DNA from: Tubiluchus corallicola
Taxonomy: Eukaryota; Priapulida; Priapulimorpha; Priapulimorphida; Tubiluchidae
DNA: 64,000 nt
Assembly: GCA_030141605.1 (NCBI GenBank)
Contig: JAQGDQ010000189.1
Location: forward strand, 124,001-188,000
Reading direction: 5' to 3'
Part shown: one piece after another, positions 12,201 to 31,000 of the stretch
Layout of the letters: every line of letters begins with the position of its first letter
How positions within the stretch are numbered: position 1 is the stretch's first letter
Notes under the pieces: generated by a model
Database searches by the model: none
The model's input: only the letters and a program-made list of their open reading frames with translations
Told to the model about the DNA's origin: nothing
Program-made: the position numbers and the translations under genes

Positions 12201-12598
12201 TAATAATAGTCTCTGTAATGTAATTGTAGGTTGTTATTTACAGTCGGAGATAATAGCTCTTTGAGCTAATGTTAATTGTTGACCCAAAAGCCGACTTTAA
12301 ATAAAGATTATTATTATTATTATTTTTGTTGTTGTTATTGTTGTTATTATTATTATTATTTCTCTTTGCAGAAATAAAATTGGAAGAGAACGTGGGATTC
12401 CACGAGCACGTCTTTCTCGATCACCTGATATCCGACTTCCCTAAGCGCGGTCCCATTCGACATTTCATGGAGTTGGTCGTCACCGGTTTATCGAAGAACC
12501 CTCACTTTACCGTGGAAGAAAAGAAAGAACACATAAACTGGTTCAGAGAGTACTTTAAGGAAAAAGACGAAATTATAAAAGATGTTATGAATATGTAA
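155..12598 (+). CDS. MRPS31: MRPS31 (mitochondrial ribosomal protein mS31), 8 coding exons
   Basis: Predicted component of the mitochondrial small ribosomal subunit, acting in the matrix in mitochondrial translation. Joining 155-231, 499-614, 3042-3225, 3759-3914, 6337-6510, 8302-8387, 10167-10334 and 12372-12598 gives 1188 nt in one frame, 395 aa plus stop; human MRPS31 is also about 395 aa by my recollection. Residues 1-45 are basic and hydrophobic with no acidic residue, as in a matrix-targeting presequence. The middle (about 65-235) is charged and low complexity. The conserved C-terminus carries [19 protein letters not shown] (from residue 299), FHEHVFL (330-336) and GPIRHFMEL (347-355), then GLSKNP and a helical tail. 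Every intron is GT-AG and the phases match. Exon 1 is the least certain part, because its donor was chosen by phase. ATG5 follows 2.5 kb downstream on the same strand. Confidence 0.9.
499..614 (+). CDS. MRPS31: MRPS31 coding exon 2
   Basis: Acceptor ttttccag at 491-498, donor gtaaag at 615. Encodes [20 protein letters not shown] followed by an Asn/Thr/Lys-rich linker. The Arg- and Ser-rich, acid-free start fits the end of a mitochondrial presequence. Exits in phase 1. Confidence 0.7.
716..1172 (-). mobile_element. MITE-A copy 1 (DR1-carrying), MRPS31 intron 2
   Basis: Non-autonomous DNA element with inverted ends (TTTTCACAGTT... and a rough mirror ending AAAAGGCTT). One of six copies in the window. 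Contains AGGTCAAAGGTTA at 758-770 near one end, a related inverted site near 1118-1130, an NRF1-like GTGCGCGTGCGCA near 738, and an internal tandem duplication of about 70 bp. Confidence 0.75.
1568..1880 (-). mobile_element. non-LTR 3' end repeat (family T), copy 1
   Basis: Shared with 30608-30785 and 51588-51880 (for example GACACCTTGAAAGCTTGGCT). The copy at 51588 has a TCAA-repeat tail, so the element reads on the minus strand with a tetramer tail, as in non-LTR elements. Confidence 0.55.
2325..2942. repeat. Interspersed repeat E copy 1, MRPS31 intron 2
   Basis: About 600 bp shared with 25130-25995 (for example ATCCTCATGAAATGGAGATT and TTGTAAACCAAAAC-like blocks). No clear ends or coding frame. 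Copy 1 reaches to within 100 bp of MRPS31 exon 3. Confidence 0.6.
3042..3225 (+). CDS. MRPS31: MRPS31 coding exon 3
   Basis: Acceptor ttctttttag at 3032-3041, donor gtgagt at 3226. Encodes [20 protein letters not shown] and a Lys/Arg-rich stretch. [11 protein letters not shown] matches the family's I-x-GMK-x-E region. Enters in phase 1 and exits in phase 2. Confidence 0.85.
3759..3914 (+). CDS. MRPS31: MRPS31 coding exon 4
   Basis: Acceptor gttttcag at 3751-3758, donor gtatca at 3915. Encodes [20 protein letters not shown] and then [20 protein letters not shown], a charged helical segment that aligns with the AxxVADSL...SELLxxLRxH region of vertebrate MRPS31. Phase 2 in, phase 2 out. Confidence 0.88.
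3945..4560 (+). repeat. Two tandem copies of about 310 bp, MRPS31 intron 4
   Basis: Blocks such as ATTTTTCCTTCACGTACTTA and ATCGATTTTGTGCACTATAA occur in both halves (about 3945-4250 and 4268-4560). Diverged by roughly a tenth on inspection. Confidence 0.75.
5230..5312 (-). mobile_element. tRNA-derived SINE, head only, MRPS31 intron 4
   Basis: Reverse-strand head with the diagnostic CTCCCAGATGGAAAGCG. Body absent. Lies at the left border of the TTAA-rich minisatellite. Confidence 0.65.
5295..6235 (+). repeat. TTAA-rich minisatellite, MRPS31 intron 4
   Basis: Degenerate 12-22 bp units of the form AAACGTTAATGTTAAATGTT, on both sides of the piggyBac-type MITE at 5444-5900. Almost every unit has one or two TTAA. 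Confidence 0.85.
5444..5900. mobile_element. piggyBac-type MITE-P copy 1
   Basis: 457 bp, starts CCCTTTCAATCC and ends ATGAAAGGG, flanked by TTAA on both sides (5440-5443 and 5901-5904). TTAA duplication plus CCC...GGG ends is the signature of the piggyBac superfamily. No transposase is encoded. The inverted motif TATCCCACGGGATA occurs twice, near 5575 and 5872. Inserted within a TTAA-rich minisatellite. Confidence 0.85.
6337..6510 (+). CDS. MRPS31: MRPS31 coding exon 5
   Basis: Acceptor ctttcccag ending at 6336, consensus donor gtaagt at 6511. Encodes a very basic segment ([20 protein letters not shown], then RRMKRR and [14 protein letters not shown]), suited to rRNA contact. It lies just 3' of the TTAA-rich minisatellite. 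Phase 2 in, phase 2 out. Confidence 0.88.
6690..6785 (+). repeat. Repeat F fragment
   Basis: GTAAATTTAAACAACTATAA and TAGCGGTAAGTCATCTGAAA, shared with 7165, 9140 and 34600 regions. Confidence 0.55.
7165..7565 (+). repeat. Repeat F copy 2
   Basis: Shares its left end with 6690-6785. Includes a degenerate telomere-like CCTAA/CCCTAA stretch at 7385-7450 and ends near GGTGCACCCTGGGTAGGGTG. Confidence 0.55.
7639..8144. mobile_element. Tigger/pogo-like MITE, MRPS31 intron 5
   Basis: 506 bp, inverted ends CAGTCATACCTCGGTTTTCG / CGAGGTATGACTG, flanked by TA on both sides (7637-7638, 8145-8146). End sequence and TA duplication fit the pogo/Tigger branch of Tc1-mariner. No transposase. Confidence 0.78.
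8302..8387 (+). CDS. MRPS31: MRPS31 coding exon 6
   Basis: Acceptor atcttttag ending at 8301. Encodes [20 protein letters not shown]; the F-x-GKxLxIFP motif is a family signature. The donor at 8388 (gtttgt) is weaker than the other donors in this gene. Exits in phase 1. Confidence 0.88.
8463..9015 (-). mobile_element. MITE-B copy, MRPS31 intron 6
   Basis: Inverted relative to the copy at 21837. Starts AGGAAAACAGAAAGGTCGAT about 75 bp after exon 6 and ends before CTTTAAAG. The CRE is mutated to TGATGTCG. Confidence 0.7.
9140..9545. repeat. Repeat F copy 3 with large inverted repeat
   Basis: Left and right halves around 9228-9281 and 9397-9450 are inverted (AATCAGAGCATTCGTAGCGC / GCGCTACGAATGCTCTGATT), separated by about 115 bp rich in ACTGTATCTT repeats. 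Confidence 0.65.
10167..10334 (+). CDS. MRPS31: MRPS31 coding exon 7
   Basis: Encodes [10 protein letters not shown]...[24 protein letters not shown], the conserved C-terminal core. Two in-frame acceptors exist: cttcag ending at 10166 (used here) and ttccag ending at 10175, which differ by three codons (VVP). Donor gtaata at 10335. The frame stays open to 10474, but family homology stops at the donor. Confidence 0.88.
10391..10773 (+). mobile_element. MITE-A copy 2, MRPS31 intron 7
   Basis: Inserted 56 bp downstream of exon 7. Ends TCACAGTTCTAGCGATTGAT and CTGTGAAAACGCTT. AGGTCAAAGGTTA at 10429-10441 and an inverted counterpart at 10720-10732. Confidence 0.75.
11730..11870 (+). repeat. Tandem duplication of about 71 bp, MRPS31 intron 7
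   Basis: CAGCCACTTTCGGCTAATTT appears twice, with a diverged third copy near 11490. Confidence 0.7.
11885..11979 (+). mobile_element. MITE-B/C 3' end fragment, MRPS31 intron 7
   Basis: Only a terminal part ending CCAGTTTTCCTTTAA is recognisable. Confidence 0.5.
12055..12360 (+). mobile_element. tRNA-derived SINE, full copy abutting MRPS31 exon 8
   Basis: Head with A-box-like TAGTGGTAATG (12071-12081) and B-box GAGTTCGAACC (12108-12118), a body of about 180 bp, and a tail of ATT/GTT repeats (12303-12360). The head resembles tRNA-Gly (GCTTTCCATCTGGGAG region in sister copies). The tail runs into the acceptor of exon 8. Confidence 0.85.
12372..12598 (+). CDS. MRPS31: MRPS31 coding exon 8 (terminal)
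   Basis: Acceptor ctctttgcag ending at 12371. Encodes [20 protein letters not shown], then IRHFMEL and the C-terminal helix ending in VMNM, with stop TAA at 12596. The polypyrimidine tract directly upstream is the end of a SINE's ATT-rich tail. No AATAAA is visible before the MITE that starts at 12714. Confidence 0.93.
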
Positions 12599-15063
12599 AA
12601 TGACTGGTCATTGCAAGAATGACTATTACCATTATAGTAGATGTTGTGTTTAAAAAATGCAACATGCATCATGGTTATTGTTGTTTTTACACTAGTTGAT
12701 TAACTCTTTCTGGACTGCACCATTCAAAATAAGTCTTATAAGACGCTTGACTTTAATGCTACTGTATGAGCACAGACATAACTGAATGATTACAAATTAG
12801 GTACTGTTCTATTCAGGAGAATCTCCGTTATCCAATCATGCTATTTGCTTAAGCATTTAAGATTTAGCTAGATAAAATTAAGAAAAACATGCCCCTTTTA
12901 GGCACTCCAACTCAGCCTATTGAGTAGGTTAGTTTGGTGAACACTTACGTGACTGCACACACTATTTTATCGATCGCTTGCTTGTTAAAACTGAAGAGAA
13001 GTGTCTGCTGTACAGAGTTCCAAGAAAAGCCTGCCCATTAGCCAATGATAAATTAAAGGCCGTTTCATCTTTTAGTAGAATTTTAAGAGAATCTCCCATT
13101 AACAAAGAATTGATTTGAGGCCAAAGCATTTCAAAGTGATAAGTCTGGATAGTTGAAATTTTCTGCAATAACCAATTTCACACAAGTGATACTGTACATT
13201 GTTACATGCAAATGCTACAGTTATTGAAAACTTTTTTCAATTTTTTGTCAAAAATCCATTTTTAATTTGTCCAAGGTAAGCAAATGCATTATATGTATAA
13301 TTTTACATGAAAGTCCATTGTCTGAGGAGTAGAAACCTACAAAAATTATGTAAATACAACATAAACACTCCTTAGTGGGAGCAGTTTTTCATTAACTCAT
13401 GTAAAATGCAACAAGCACTTATGGTCCTGAAAGAGTTAAACTTTTGCTAGAAACTTGTTAACTTTATTCAAACATAGAATAAGTCATTAAATTTGAAATA
13501 TCAGTACGTTAGCAAAGATCAAATGTCGAATTAGGATGTTATTATTGTTAAATCAAAGCCGCATTGTTATTTTCAAGTTTATTGTAATCTTGGTCATTTT
13601 TGTAAATTTAATAATTTTGAAGAAAAATGCCTATTTGTTAGCTGAATTTCCTTATACTCGCTTTAACAGTTCTTTTCGATATGACTAGGTTAAAATAAGA
13701 GAGTAACGTTTTCTTAGTGTTTGCACCCGTAAGATAGAGCAAAGGTCAAGTTACAGGCTCTTCCTAAAAAAGACACACCTCTGAGCCTGGTCGAAGATGT
13801 TTAATCACTTTTATGCCAAATCCTTACCCACTCTGAAGCTTCAGTGGTGACGTCATATTTATCATTACTTTCACCGGCCTAAACAAAAGTTTGAAAATTT
13901 GCTCTGGGAATAGTGTTGTCTGCACGTGAAGTGATGTTATCATTGCTGTTCTTACCAGTGCATGTTACGAACTTAGTTTGAGTTTACCCAAGTACCATCA
14001 GCGCATATCCGTGGCAGGCAGTGAGTTCATTTTCTTCTGACATCCACTGTTAAAAACTTTACAACATGGTCCAAATTAATGTCATAAAATCTGACGAGCA
14101 TTTATTTATGGATCTGGCAACGAAAATAATACGAAAACATTTTACACTTTATTTAAGAAATTTTAACTCTCACCACACCGCTATTGACAAAGTAAGGACT
14201 TTGACCAAAAACTTCAAACTAACTTATCATATTTTATACCAATAGCTTTTTTGCAAATCCAACCTTGTAACCCAGCTTATATCATTGAGAAGTAAACAAT
14301 TTTATTATAGTAATTTTTTGCATGTGAGCAAACAGTCTTCTTGAAAATAAAGCCACTTTGAGCTTCTTGTTATTTACAATATTCCTGTAGGTCTATCTGA
14401 AAGTCGGAGTGTTAAGAGTCTGAAAGCCGTATGCCTGTACGAATCTTGGGTGAGCCAGTGCACACAAATTGTTACTAAATAACACATGCCACTAATATTT
14501 TTAGTCAGTTTTTTAACCTTTTTTCTATTGAAAGAGCACTATACCAGAAAACATTACGATTGATCCATTTTTTAAAAATTGTAAAATAAAGTTAAAAGTG
14601 CTGTGTTTGACTATTGATATTTTGATAATTTTATATTAACATTGTAATTTTGGTAACTTTCATTTTTATTTGTGGTCTAACACGTAACTTACTCATAGAT
14701 ATACGTTTAGTACCGATAAACCGGTTTCACAGGTTTCCCATATTGGCCAAAAAGAGTCAGCTGAAAGACTTGCGTATGTGAAATCACAGTAAGTTTCGCC
14801 TTTAAGAACACCTTAAAACCTTGCAAAAAAATCACCTGGCAAATAAAAGACAACTTGGATAGCTAAAATAAATAAATGCGTTAACAACTTCAACCAAATC
14901 TATTTTTAGGAGTAGAAGAACTTGCGCTGTTAGCTGCAGATAAGTGTGAGTGGAATAGTCTAATTAATGTTGTATAAAATTTCAAGACGAATCTTTAAAG
15001 CTTTATGTACGTGGAGGGTTTTCTTTAACACTATATTTTTTTATCAGCTGAATCGTAGTTTTC
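12599..15063. other. MRPS31-ATG5 intergenic region
   Basis: 2.5 kb containing the MITE-D copy (12714-13435) and otherwise apparently unique AT-rich sequence. The MRPS31 3' end and the ATG5 promoter and 5'UTR must lie here. A perfect CRE palindrome TGACGTCA occurs near 13848, outside any recognised MITE. No other gene is visible. Confidence 0.6.
12714..13435 (+). mobile_element. MITE-D, complete copy, downstream of MRPS31
   Basis: 722 bp, ends CTCTTTCTGGAC / GTCCTGAAAGAG inverted, flanked by TTAA (12710-12713, 13436-13439). Its small open frames are not conserved between copies. Inserted 115 bp after the MRPS31 stop. Confidence 0.78.
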
Positions 15064-24175
<9,112 letters not shown>

Positions 24176-24275
24176 TCTTTGTGAATAAGGGATGTTGTAT
24201 TTGTACTACTTGTAAATAATATTTGTTTAGTATGCTTTTATAGATAAATTTTAATAAGGCATGATATTGTTTATA

Positions 24276-24941
24276 CAGTATAATCCACTTATAACGAGGC
24301 CTGTTATAACGATCCTCTGGTTACTAAGAGTAAATTTCAAAGTCCCGTCAAGTCTTAGCCTTTATTAATGTATTTAAACCTTGCTTACTCTTATTGAGAG
24401 TTTTTGCTTATTACGAAGGCATTTTCTGGCCCTGTGATTCTGCGGTAAGTCCTCACTTAACGACTCCCTGTTTAGCGATGTGTTGACAAGAAATCCATTA
24501 ATTAATCAGTAGTACTGAATATTAGTTAATCGGTAGAAATACGAATAAAACTCATGAAACATTTAATTTATGTGATTTGGGCAGCATTGATTTTTGCTTC
24601 TCGGACGTATTTCAATTCGTTTACATTGTAAGTTTTAGTTTTGTCTAACGACGTTTCGCTTAATGTTGCGTTTTGCTGGAATGCATTTGTGCAGGACTTA
24701 CTGCACTTCCCCTGCATATGAAGAGCATGAATTCTAAAACTGCCAGTTACTCTTTTTGTGATCAAATAGTTGCTGAAATGCTAGTAATCATTACAAAATG
24801 TACTTTTTGTCATTATAATCATGTCAACCTTACAGGGTTCATTTCTATATTGTACACAAATGACTTCTGCTATAACGAGACTCGGTTTTAGGGAGCAAAT
24901 TTTTACTGTTATTTGAAACTCGTTACAAGCAGATTATACTG
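24276..24941. mobile_element. Tigger/pogo-like MITE downstream of ATG5
   Basis: 666 bp, ends CAGTATAATCCACTTATAAC / CAAGCAGATTATACTG. TA precedes the left end, while the right flank is decayed to TG. An internal AAGTCCTCACTTAACGAC near 24450 looks like a second, nested end of the same type. Confidence 0.72.
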
Positions 24942-25129
24942 TGTTCATGATAGTGGAAATTTTATGCAAGTTTATATATATAAGAACGAAAAAAGCTCAA
25001 AAACCACCGAAATAGTTCTTAATATCAAAAGCTGGTAGAATTACTAGATTATCCCATGATTTATATATGGAAATATACTATATCTCATTTAACCGAAGTG
25101 ACGTGTCTTCAAATTTAAGAGCGGAAATT

Positions 25130-25995
25130 TTTATATGTGTGCTTGCAAAGCAAAAGTGTTGATAGGTCAGCATAGTTGAAGCTACGTTATGATGCTTCAA
25201 CGTAGGATGTACCAAACATTGGATCAAATGTTAGTTCTTTTGTTTTTTATGAAAATATATTGGATTTTTTGTTCTTAAAGCTCAACTTAATTTCGATGAT
25301 ATTCCCCCTTTAAATTGAACTGTTGTAATATTATATGCGTGCTTGTAAACCAAAACCATCCATAAGTCGGCATAATTGAAACTAAGTAGAGTACACCAAA
25401 AGTTTGGTCAAATGTCAATTTTTTGCTTTTTATAAAAACAAATGCTAAACATAAACTTTTCTATTCTAGCATCAAATTATCGAAAAAATGTTCGAAATAT
25501 ATTAAAAATCTAATTTTATAACCTCTTACCCACTTTTCTGGCTAGAAACTAGTACTGCAATTGTAAAAACGTATACTTTTAAACTTCGATAGGTGCTCAT
25601 GGAGGAAGCTGTCATTTTGCTATTTGTGGAACCAGTCATTTTGCTTCAGGTTTTTTCTATTTTCAAGCTCAGATATTCTTCAGAAAGAGCCATTTACTGG
25701 ATTTAAACACAACTTCAATTTGTTTTTGCACATTCCAAAACAACCAACATTTGTGCGGTTGCGTGTTTTGTAGAAATGCGACAAAAAACAATGGCTAATT
25801 TTAATAGTCAGTTTCTTAAGGTTATGTTTTCCAGTGTGCATACCTGCACCTCAACTTCAACGTGGATTATTTCAGCTTAGAAATAACATCGAGTGATGAC
25901 CTTTGTATCAAACTGATCCTCATGAAATGGAGATTGAGGACATGTGAATAACTTGAAAGGCTTAATTGCCGACTTATGGATGATTTTGTTATGTA
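25130..25995. repeat. Interspersed repeat E copy 2, downstream of ATG5
   Basis: Diverged, partly duplicated copy of 2325-2942; the first 180 bp (GTGCTTGCAAAGCAAAA) repeats again at about 25338. Confidence 0.6.
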
Positions 25996-27771
25996 AGCAC
26001 AAGTTTCCCATCTTGCTTGTGCCTAGACATTTCGAGTCGTTTGTGCTGGTGTAAAATTTGTTTCGCCTGTTAATGTATTGTTCCACTGTTATTATCAAAA
26101 ATTGTTTAAATTCAACTTTCATACATGTGAAATAAAAACATAAGTATTAGTATTACATATTTGCGTCTTTCGCTGTCGTGTATCTCTCCAGTCATATTAA
26201 TTTTGCTTTTTCATACTGTATTTTGAAAACGCTCATCTTAATTTTTCCTTTTTCTTCTTTATATGAAATGTGTTTTCTGCTTAAACCACAAATGCTATGA
26301 TCAATGGTGGCTTGTGTGTACGCACTGTGAAACTGCAGCACCTCGAAATTTATGTATGAATATTCTTTCTATCTTTTTTCCTTTTACACAACATTAAAAC
26401 AATGGCTAAAAATTTTCTGAAGCAGCACGCCCACTCGTGGCTGGTGTTAGGAAGTACGACGCCCAATTAAAAAATTGATAGTGGAGCCCTCTGCCTTACA
26501 AAAGCTGAAGATTGATATTTTATGCTTCGCGTAGTTCAAAGTCCAGTTGAAAATTTTAATGCTTTATTGCAATTCAAGATAATTACTGACGTACTGTTTG
26601 TGCATAGGCCTTTTTTGGCTTTTATGCGAGAAATCTTTCAAAATCAATTTTCAAAGTCGATGGTTTTTCTAATGTAATTTTCTATAGATAGCATCGTTAA
26701 ATTATTTAGTCTCATTTAGGAAATTGTTGACCGTTGGTACGTTTTCTGAAAAACTTCTGTCACCTGATAAGACTGATGCAGGGCCTCTCTTGGCGCGCGA
26801 CCCAATTTGAACAAATCTGTCTAATTGTCTTAAAACCCCTGCCCTGAGTGCCCTCACTAATTTTAGTTACGAGCCGTCACTGGATATTACGCTTTAACAT
26901 AATAATTATGTACCTTCATTTTCTACTTGGTTCAGAAAAAATAATGTTCACGTGTATAATTTGACTTTATATTTTTAGGGCTAGAGACCTTTAGTTGTTT
27001 TATATCTTAGGTTTTACTGAAATCTTGTGGTGTGTTAAATAGTCAATGTGTAGTCAAATCAACTATGCTTACATAAGAACCAAAACTTACTGTACAGATC
27101 TTACTACAGAAATATTCACGAAATTAAAGTTTAATTAAGTTTCACAGTGCATTAAATTTCAGGAAAATAATGACTTGTATTAAAAATGCAAAAAAATCAA
27201 GATCACACGAACACGAAAGATGTAGCTGCTTGCTATATTTGAACACTTGCAAATTGGATAATGCTCAAAATTGCTCATGTTATGTGTTGGACCAACATGG
27301 ACAATTTATTAGTCTGCTATTTTTCATTGTTATCCCGTCAATAAACTACTGCTAACAAGCTAAGCAAAATCAATTTGCTAAGACTAGCTGGCTTCTTATA
27401 AATTACAAAAGCCAAGTTTGCTATTTAGAAATGTGAAATTAGTTTACATTATTCTACCATAATCTTTTACAGCCTACTGGCTGTCCAACTAATGCATTGT
27501 GAAGCTGTTTTAGCTATATTTAGTTGCTCAGATGAATAAGATTTAATTTCCATAAAACTAAGACATATTTACAATGCTGTACCCAGCTAAAATTCAAATA
27601 CAGTTTCTGAAACCTTCAAAAGTTCAGAGTGCAAATAAAAGTCAATGTCAATGTCTGTTACAGGCCAAGTACAAGGCCGCCCCTTTGCAGCAGTCTGCAT
27701 TGCAGGAATTAATTTCTACAGTTTGTTGCTGGGCGCCCCCTATGTGTTTAAATTTGACACGGCTCAGTTCT

Positions 27772-27781
27772 TGCGCATGCG
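27772..27781. promoter_or_regulatory. NRF1-like palindrome upstream of QKI start
   Basis: TGCGCATGCG about 110 bp upstream of the QKI ATG, in the most GC-rich stretch of the local region (27725-27810). It matches the core of the NRF1 motif found in many metazoan TATA-less promoters. That this is the promoter is inference; no transcription start can be seen. Confidence 0.35.
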
Positions 27782-27889
27782 TGTCAGTTTAGTGGGGTAG
27801 CGGTCGTGATGTTGTTGTCAGATTGCACGATACTCACAAAATAACCCCAGTTTATAGCAGAATTAGTTTTTAAACTCACATGATTAGCA

Positions 27890-28031
27890 ATGGGTGATAC
27901 TAACAATCAACAACAGCAACCGTCATCGCCACCTCACAACGCAGACTACTTGGCTCAGTTGTTAAAAGACAGGAAACAAGTCGCTGCTTTTCCGAACGTT
28001 TTTCAGCATGTTGAACGAATTCTGGACGAAG
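27890..28031 (+). CDS. QKI: QKI coding exon 1 (Qua1)
   Basis: Start ATG 27890 ([20 protein letters not shown]...). The ATG at 27880 runs into a stop after five codons, so it is not the start. Donor gtgagt at 28032, phase 1. Followed by a 12.9 kb intron. Confidence 0.95.
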
Positions 28032-31000
28032 GTGAGTCCATTTCTGTTAAATTAATTGTTTCGTAGGTATTACTAAGATCTTGAGTTTACATGGTGTTTC
28101 GTAAACAATTGAAGCAACCTTGAGAACCAGTGTTGAGCTGTTTGTTCCTGAAGCAAAGCACTTTTGCTACGCTTATATTGAAAATTTTTGCTGCTGCGGC
28201 AGCCATGTTTTAAACTTTGTTGTCTGTCGCAACTTTGTTAAAGTACAGTGTTTAATTGTTTGGATACTTATTAGACGATTTTATACGATGAAGAAATCGG
28301 TTTCGAAAATGAACAGGCTTTTCTTTTGTCCTGAAAATCGTTTTTCGACAAATCCTTTTTTGGCAAAATAGCTATTTTAGCTAATATGTTTGTTGTATTA
28401 TTAGCCCGACTGGAAGTAAAATTTTATTATTAGTAATACTACTTCTACAGTTTACAACAAATCAGTTTGGAAGGTTTTATAGTTTTTTTTATGATTGTTA
28501 AGATGCTGTGAAAATTTTGTTGTTATGGTATGCATTATAGTAATACTAAATTTTTTTATTCATGCTTGCATTTACTGGCTGACAGAACTCAGTGTAACAA
28601 TGTAAACAATTAAAAGGTATGCGTAAATTTTCATATGTATAAATTATACTTGATGTGTCGTATAACGTAGACTTGCATAATTAAATGTTGTGTGAAAATC
28701 CAAAATTACAAATTGTTGAAATAAAACAAAAATGTCACTGGTGTGGGTGGATGGTGCTTAGTAAACAGTTCTCAGACAAGTGTCTAACTTGCAAACTTGC
28801 AAAGATTTTATTACAAGTTGGTTAAATGAGACTTATAATATATAAAAGTCGTTAACAATACATGTAATTTATACAATTAGCAATGGATGATTAAGCTCTC
28901 AATGGTAAAACTTGCAAAACAGTTTTTTTAACTTCTTGGATATTTGCAAAAATTTTGCAGCAGTTCTTTGTCTAGAGATGATTTGAGAACTTTGTTGTAG
29001 TTAGTTATTAAGTCGAAAAATTTGGGACAAACCAGGTAGGGACAGAAAAGTCATTTTATTTCGTTTTTGTGAATTTCCATTTTTCTGAATGTTTGTAAAA
29101 AAGAACTAATTTGCTAGTGACAAAATATAATTTCTTGCTGGGAATATGTGAGTTGATTCTTCAACACCGATTGTTTGGATGTGTTCCTTTTGCTACCGTT
29201 CTCGTGTTTTTACCCAAGGCATTTAATTGCGAAGTGGTCTAGTTTTTTTCCTACAGGCCTCTTATCTAAGGAATATCGTTTTGCTAAAGGTTGTTTGTAT
29301 TAACTCACCAGTTTTAAGAAAACTGAACTTGAATGGCCGTTGGCCTTGTTTGGGGCTACTTGATAAAGTCCAGGGCTGTTTTAACAACTATGTAATGTGG
29401 ACCTTGGGCAAAGTAATTTACTGGGACCCATACTTTCAAAAAATCAATACTTAGCATGTAAAAAACTTTTAAATTAAGAATAGTCAATAGGCACTTTAGC
29501 CTTGAAAAAACGAACATTTTCACACACCTAATTCGTTTAGCATGAAGCCCCTATATTCAGGAGGTCAGGACAAGTGCCCAATTTGCAAGACCCACAGGGC
29601 AAAATCTGTTTGACCTGAATATTTGTGACACCCACAGTTGACTATGAAGCTAATTTGAATGTTTATTCCTTCAAATGGCAGCGATTCTCAAAGGATGTTA
29701 TCTAGAGCAAACATCGACTAATTTCAGTTGTTAGTTAAAAAGTTGGTATAATAGAACACTTAATTATCATTTTTACTTTTTTTAATTTAACTCACTTGTA
29801 GTTCATAAATTACTTAAAAAGCAAAATTATTAATTAGCATGGACGGCAAAATTTAGAAGCAAATTTTGGGCACCGGCCCATGTGCTATGCAAAATTACTA
29901 TTGTTTCAATTTTACCGACCCAACCCATTGCAAATCTGGATCGTGTACCGCCTTTTCAGTGCAAACTGTAAATGTACCTACATCAACGCACTCAGTTGTG
30001 AAATTGCATCTGTTACAGTAGGACATTTCTCAACGTATTTTTACCTGTGCCTTACTTATCTACGCAACGATTTTCTCAAAAATTGCGCAGTTTTTGACTT
30101 GGCGTCTCTATCTTATTATATAGATACTGACGTTTTCTGTCAACATTCAAGCCAAGCCTGGAGGCAGACATCCTTGCATTAACATACCTCCTATTTCCCA
30201 CACGCTAATCCCACTGTACTATTTTCTGTCTCTTGAGTATTGTCGTCCACAGACTATTACTATAATTCCTACCTGTCCTTTGCCCGGGTGACGCTACATT
30301 TGCGCATGACTGCGCCTATTTTACATGCATAAGATTTAAAAGCTTCTTGTACTAGTTTGGAGAATGAACCCCCCGGGGGGCAAGGGCGCACCTCATCACA
30401 GCTACGAGTGTTAAATCAGCGTTGCAGCTTGCATTCCGCTACAGCGTCAGGGCACTTTTCAATTAATGTCAGCTTTAGCTTGTACTGGAAAAGTGATTTT
30501 ATAAGTAATTTTTAGTATAATCACTGTAAATTAAGTATTATTGAATATGTAATTTAAATGGTACAATTTGAATACATGTGTAGTTTAAAAACTACATTCT
30601 TAACAATCAATTTATTTCACTGCAGCAATACATCAACATACAATATTATTGAAACAAAAAGAAAAGTATAGGTAAAAAAACGTTGATGAAGTCAAATTAA
30701 TCAAATAAAAGAGTTGCTGTGTGACACCTTGAAAGCTTGGCTTGTTAAGGTGGCACAAATGAGTGAATGAAAAAAATGGTTTGTATTAAAGTTTACCAGT
30801 GTATGCGACTACTGTACGTCAAGTCAAGTACTTCTAGGATTTGTAAGAGAAACTTCATTGTGCTGAATAAAACTGCAAACGTAACGTTAGGTTTCCTCGT
30901 TGCTGTGGGTTGATTTTTGTAATTACTCTTCATCTCAGCCGTAGACGAATTCTCACTGTTTCCCACCGTTCTCAGCTATGTTACGTTCTAAACTTTTAAT

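Larger units (their letters stand above)
24942..27889. other. ATG5-QKI intergenic region
   Basis: Holds the second copy of repeat E (about 25130-25995). The stretch 26000-27700 is AT-rich with no convincing reading frame, RNA gene or recognised repeat. The QKI promoter is presumably in the last few hundred bases. Confidence 0.5.

Noticed and set aside
12962-13168. 68-aa minus-strand open frame as a gene
   Set aside because: Inside MITE-D; the frame is not kept in the copies at 22655 and 55139.
27880-27889. ATG at 27880 as the QKI start
   Set aside because: Reads five codons to a stop; the ATG at 27890 opens the Qua1 frame.
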